A DNA stretch of 64,000 nt from Planctomycetota bacterium (GTDB lineage Bacteria; Planctomycetota; UBA1135; GCA-002686595), in assembly GCA_016714045.1 (NCBI GenBank), contig JADJNY010000012.1, positions 62,001-126,000 on the forward strand. Direction: 5' to 3'. A model generated the notes under the pieces. That model worked only from the letters and a program-made list of their open reading frames with translations. It searched no databases and had not been told where the DNA came from. The position numbers and the translations under genes were made by a program. How positions within the stretch are numbered: position 1 is the stretch's first letter; every line of letters begins with the position of its first letter. Below are positions 61,258 through 64,000 of this stretch, one piece after another.

Positions 61258-62688
61258 TCAGCGCTTGAGCGGCGGCCTGGCCGATTCTCGCGCGCGAGAC
61301 GGCGTCCAGACGGTGCGCGCGGCGCGCCAGGCGAGGAGTGCCTCGCGCGCGATCGCGGCCGCCGACCGATCGGACGAGGCCTGGTTCGGCACCGGCGCGT
61401 CCCCCGTGCGGTCCACGAGCTCGAGCGGATCCGCGGCGCGGTCGTAGAGCGCGAGCGCGGCCGGCGCATGGCGCACGCCCTCGCGCACGGGCTCTTCCCA
61501 ACGGTTCCAGACCGCGCGCAGTTCGGGCGTCCGCAGGCTGTAGATCGGTCCCGGCAGCACCGCGACGGCGGGCCGGCTCGGGAACGCGGGCGCCGTGCGG
61601 TCGTCGAGCAGGTCGAGCAACGAACGGCCGTCGACCTCCTTGGGCACGTCGAGGGAGAACGCGTCGACCACGGTGGGCAGCACGTCCTCGAGCGTGACGA
61701 GCTCGAGCACGACGCGCTCGCCCGTGAGCGAGTCGGGGTGCCGAAGGAGGAGCGGCACGCGCAGGGCCTCCTCGTGCGGCGACGCGCCCGAGCCGACCGC
61801 GCCGCGCTCGCCGAGTTCGAAGCCGTTCGTCCCCGCGAGCACGAAGAGCGTGCGCGCCCACGTCTCGCTCGCCTCGACGGGGCTCGTCGACCAGTCGTAG
61901 GTGCGCGAGAGGAAGCCCGCGAGGCGCTCGAGGGTGGCGCGCAGGCGCTCGTCGTAGCGCGCGGCCAGCGCAGCACGCGCGCGCGGGTCGAGCTCCGTCT
62001 CGCCGCGCGCGAGCCAAGCGCTCGAGCCGACGGCCGGTTCCGCGAGCGCGGGCGCGCCGAACTTCCGGCCGTCCGAGGGCGCGAGCGCGTCGTCCCAGGG
62101 CAGCGCGAGCGCGGAGAGGTGCAGCCACACGAACGTGGACCGCCCGTCGCCCGTGTCGCGTTCGAAATGGGCCGCGGCGGCCTCGATCGCGGCCGCGTCG
62201 TCCGCGCAGGGCGCGAAGCGGCGGAACCCGCGGCCGAGCGCGCTCCGCAGCCCCGCGCGCGGCGCGCTCACGAACGCGGCCGTGTCGAAGCCCGCGCGCT
62301 CGAGCGTGCTCGCGAGCGTCTCCTCGTCCGGGTCGAGTGCGCCGTGCTCGTCGAGCACTCCGGTCTCGACCGGCGAGCGGCCCGTGTGCAGCGCCGCGAG
62401 CGACGGGAGGCGCTCCCCCGACGACGCGAACGCCTGCGCGAACAGGACCCCGCCGCGCGCGAGCTCGTCCAAGCCGAACGCGCGCCCCTCGATGCGCTCT
62501 TCGAGCGTGTGATCGAAGCGGCTCGTCGGCGCGAGGTGCTGATAGCAGGACAGTCGGTCGGCGCGCAGGTCCTCGATCGTCACGAGGAGCACGTGCTGCG
62601 GCGGCAGGAGCGGCTCCGCGCGGCGCGCGCAGGCCGCGAGCCCGATCCCGCACGCCGCGAGCAGCGCCACGAAGAGCGCGCGCGTCAC
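61258..62688 (-). CDS. sulfatase-fold lipoprotein lacking the formylglycine motif
   Basis: A 476-residue alkaline-phosphatase-superfamily protein. The GTG at 62688 overlaps the CutA stop codon as GTGA and gives a lipobox (ALLAACGIGLAACAR). The N-terminal metal-site region is VLLVTIEDLRADRLSCYQHL. Where sulfatases have C/S-x-P-x-R there is FASSGERLPSLAALHTG, which does not fit. The usual HG/DH metal-binding block of the C-terminal half reads VLAGTNGFELGERGAVG, so the second metal site also looks changed. The protein may have lost sulfatase activity or use a different chemistry. A hypothetical exported protein follows it. Confidence 0.8.
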   Translation of the reverse strand: MTRALFVALLAACGIGLAACARRAEPLLPPQHVLLVTIEDLRADRLSCYQHLAPTSRFDHTLEERIEGRAFGLDELARGGVLFAQAFASSGERLPSLAALHTGRSPVETGVLDEHGALDPDEETLASTLERAGFDTAAFVSAPRAGLRSALGRGFRRFAPCADDAAAIEAAAAHFERDTGDGRSTFVWLHLSALALPWDDALAPSDGRKFGAPALAEPAVGSSAWLARGETELDPRARAALAARYDERLRATLERLAGFLSRTYDWSTSPVEASETWARTLFVLAGTNGFELGERGAVGSGASPHEEALRVPLLLRHPDSLTGERVVLELVTLEDVLPTVVDAFSLDVPKEVDGRSLLDLLDDRTAPAFPSRPAVAVLPGPIYSLRTPELRAVWNRWEEPVREGVRHAPAALALYDRAADPLELVDRTGDAPVPNQASSDRSAAAIAREALLAWRAARTVWTPSRARESARPPLKR

Positions 62689-63050
62689 GGCGCGACCTCG
62701 TCGGCGGTCTCCGCGCGCAACCAGTCGCCGTAGGGCGCGCTCACGTGCGCGGCGTCGAGGACGACGAACTCCGGCACCGAGTACGGATGGAGGTCGCGCA
62801 CCCGCGCCTCGAGGCCGCCGAGCCGCGCCGCGACCGACTTCACGACGAGGAGCACTTCGCTCGACTCCTCGACGGCGCCCTGCCAGCGGTACACGCTCGT
62901 CACGCCGGGGATCACGTTCACGCAGGCGGCGAGCCGCGCGTCGACGAGCGCGCGAGCGAGCTCTCGCCCGCTCGCGAGGTCGGGCGCCGTCACGAACACG
63001 ACGACGATCGCGTCGGGGCGCAGGCGTCGCTCCTCTGCGTGCGGGTCCAT
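62685..63050 (-). CDS. cutA: divalent-ion tolerance protein CutA
   Basis: A 121-residue CutA1 protein, a small ferredoxin-like trimer linked to divalent metal tolerance. Family blocks are VVVFVTAPDLASGRELARAL, LVDARLAACVNVIPGVTSVY, WQGAVEESSEVLLVVKS and DLHPYSVPEFVVLD. It starts with MDPHAEERRLRPDAI, a short charged extension before the fold. The stop codon overlaps the GTG start of the sulfatase-fold gene. The biochemical role of CutA is still unclear, although it is widely conserved. Confidence 0.93.
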   Translation of the reverse strand: MDPHAEERRLRPDAIVVVFVTAPDLASGRELARALVDARLAACVNVIPGVTSVYRWQGAVEESSEVLLVVKSVAARLGGLEARVRDLHPYSVPEFVVLDAAHVSAPYGDWLRAETADEVAP

Positions 63051-63383
63051 GCGTGCGGCGAGGATAGGTTCCCGCGCGGCACCACGGAAGGCGCGGGCCG
63101 TTCACGCGTCCGGCTCGAGCCGCCCCCGTTCCGAGCGCGAGCGGCCGCGGCGCGGTCGGCGACCGGCGCTGTCCTCCGCCGCTCCGAGCCGTCCGCGCGC
63201 CGGACGGGCACACGCGTGCGACGCACGGGGTTCGACCGTACCTCGCACGGGGTCCGACTGCGCACCGCGCCGGGCCCGGCCATGGGTCGCAGGGGTGCGA
63301 CCGCGCGCCGTGTGCGGGCCGCCTGTTGTGCTCGACCGCGCCGCCCCGCAGAATCCCGCGCCCGCCCGCGGAACCGCGATGCC
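63051..63383. promoter_or_regulatory. divergent region with iterated repeats upstream of proline dehydrogenase
   Basis: A gene-free stretch of about 333 bases between the divergent cutA and proline dehydrogenase genes. It holds CGCACGGGGTTCGAC (63222), CGCACGGGGTCCGAC (63244) and CGCAGGGGTGCGAC (63288), spaced 22 and 44 bases apart. The third lies in the palindrome GGTCGCA-GGGG-TGCGACC (63285-63302). Such spacing puts the copies on one face of the helix, as for operator sites. The rest is low-complexity G/C sequence. Confidence 0.5.
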
Positions 63384-64000
63384 ATGTCCGTGCTCACGAA
63401 CGCCGTCCTCGCCACCCTCCCCTACGTGCCGCGGCCGCTGATGCGGCGCCTCGCTTCCCGCTACATCGCCGGCGAGCGCATCGAGGAGGCCCTCGCGCGC
63501 CTCGAGGCGCTCGTGAAGCGCGGCCACCCCGGCGTCCTCGACGTCCTCGGCGAGGGCATCACGAGCGAGGACGAGGCGCGCAGCGTGTGCTCGACGTACG
63601 AGAGCGCCGCGAGCGCGCTCGGCGGACGGAACTGGGACGTCTACGTCTCGGTCAAGCCGACGCACGTCGGCCTCTCCAAGAACGAGGAGCTCTGCTTCGA
63701 GCTCTACTCGCGCCTCGCCCGCCACTGCGCGAAGCTCGGGCTCTTCCTGCGCGTCGAGATGGAAGACGCGCCGACGACGGACGGGACTCTGCGCGTCTTC
63801 GAGCGTCTGCGCAAGGAGCACGCGAACGTCGGGATCGTGCTCCAGGCGCGCCTCTTCCGCACCCCCGACGACATCGCGAAGCTCGCGCCCGGTCCGCTCG
63901 ACGTGCGCATGGTGAAGGGCATCTACCTCGAGCCCGCCGCTATCGCGCACACGGAGCCCGAGCCGATCCGCGCGGCGTTCGTGCGCTGCACGGACCTCCT
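63384..64000 (+). CDS. proline dehydrogenase, cut by window edge
   Basis: The first 205 residues of a PRODH-domain flavoprotein that oxidises proline to pyrroline-5-carboxylate. Visible blocks include LDVLGEGITSEDEARSVCST, VYVSVKPTHVGLSK, LFLRVEMEDAPTTDGTLRVF, VGIVLQARLFRTPDDI and VRMVKGIYLEP; these belong to the beta/alpha barrel that binds FAD and proline. The start MSVLTNAVLATLPYVPRPLM at 63384 fits monofunctional PRODH of about 310 residues. The catalytic C-terminal helices lie beyond the window. Repeats in the gap upstream may regulate it. Confidence 0.9.
   Translation, partial: MSVLTNAVLATLPYVPRPLMRRLASRYIAGERIEEALARLEALVKRGHPGVLDVLGEGITSEDEARSVCSTYESAASALGGRNWDVYVSVKPTHVGLSKNEELCFELYSRLARHCAKLGLFLRVEMEDAPTTDGTLRVFERLRKEHANVGIVLQARLFRTPDDIAKLAPGPLDVRMVKGIYLEPAAIAHTEPEPIRAAFVRCTDL

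Noticed and set aside
1..64000. CRISPR arrays, rRNA or tRNA genes, prophage
   Set aside because: I found no regular spacer-repeat pattern, no rRNA-like stretch and no convincing tRNA cloverleaf or phage gene cluster by reading; a dedicated tRNA/ncRNA scan could still find something small.

Overview
The window is very G+C-rich DNA packed with genes in short, mostly minus-strand runs. I infer a member of the Planctomycetota, possibly a metagenome-assembled genome. The reasons are the many exported proteins of unknown function, an FG-GAP/calcium-repeat giant protein, a recurring C-terminal CPCGN...YYQ.YYRNA..FCPPGT domain on secreted proteins, sulfatase-fold lipoproteins, carboxypeptidase-like surface proteins and an eIF1/SUI1-like factor. 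This assignment rests on gene content and style, not on a marker gene.

Layout. 1-4.3 kb: a CHASE-PAS histidine kinase cut by the left edge, an ECF sigma factor with a probable anti-sigma partner, and an exported protein. 4.4-12.5 kb: ABC-F ATPase, beta-helix protein, an MBOAT/SGNH acyl-transfer pair, an alpha/beta hydrolase lipoprotein and a RidA-like lipoprotein, with two copies of a hairpin repeat. 12.5-16.4 kb: RidA, membrane glycosyltransferase and sulfatase-fold protein in one operon. 16.6-20.3 kb: an exported protein, then a more A/T-rich patch with two unknown genes and a broken fragment related to the exported protein. 20.4-25.4 kb: CoaD, an interrupted ComEC and a HEAT-like protein. 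25.4-35.4 kb: DUF3568-like lipoprotein, PaaZ-type aldehyde dehydrogenase, 2,4-dienoyl-CoA-reductase-like SDR, MurQ, an interrupted surface protein, CoA-transferase and cell-wall amidase. 35.4-45.5 kb: an interrupted M61-like metallopeptidase, a B12-binding radical SAM enzyme, a surface protein with an in-frame TAG, a secreted TPR-CHAT protease and a probable insertion-sequence relic. 45.5-50 kb: SUI1-like factor, ArsS and its AhpD-like partner, ComM-like AAA+ protein and an exported superoxide dismutase. 50-64 kb: the FG-GAP giant, a complete MacB-type tripartite exporter with TolC, a second sulfatase-fold protein overlapping CutA, and the start of proline dehydrogenase.

Genes that work together: sigma/anti-sigma; MBOAT plus SGNH partner (acylation of an exported glycan); TolC-adaptor-ATPase-permease (efflux or macrolide/lipoprotein-type export); ArsS with the AhpD-like protein (arsenosugar synthesis). 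Several pairs overlap at GTGA stop/start junctions, which indicates translational coupling.

The most notable features are a dispersed hairpin element whose stem sequence varies while loop and tail are conserved, an in-frame amber codon ahead of an intact conserved C-terminal domain, and five apparent indels at short homopolymer or CG tracts in three otherwise well-preserved genes. The last could be sequencing errors or real decay and should be settled before those genes are interpreted.
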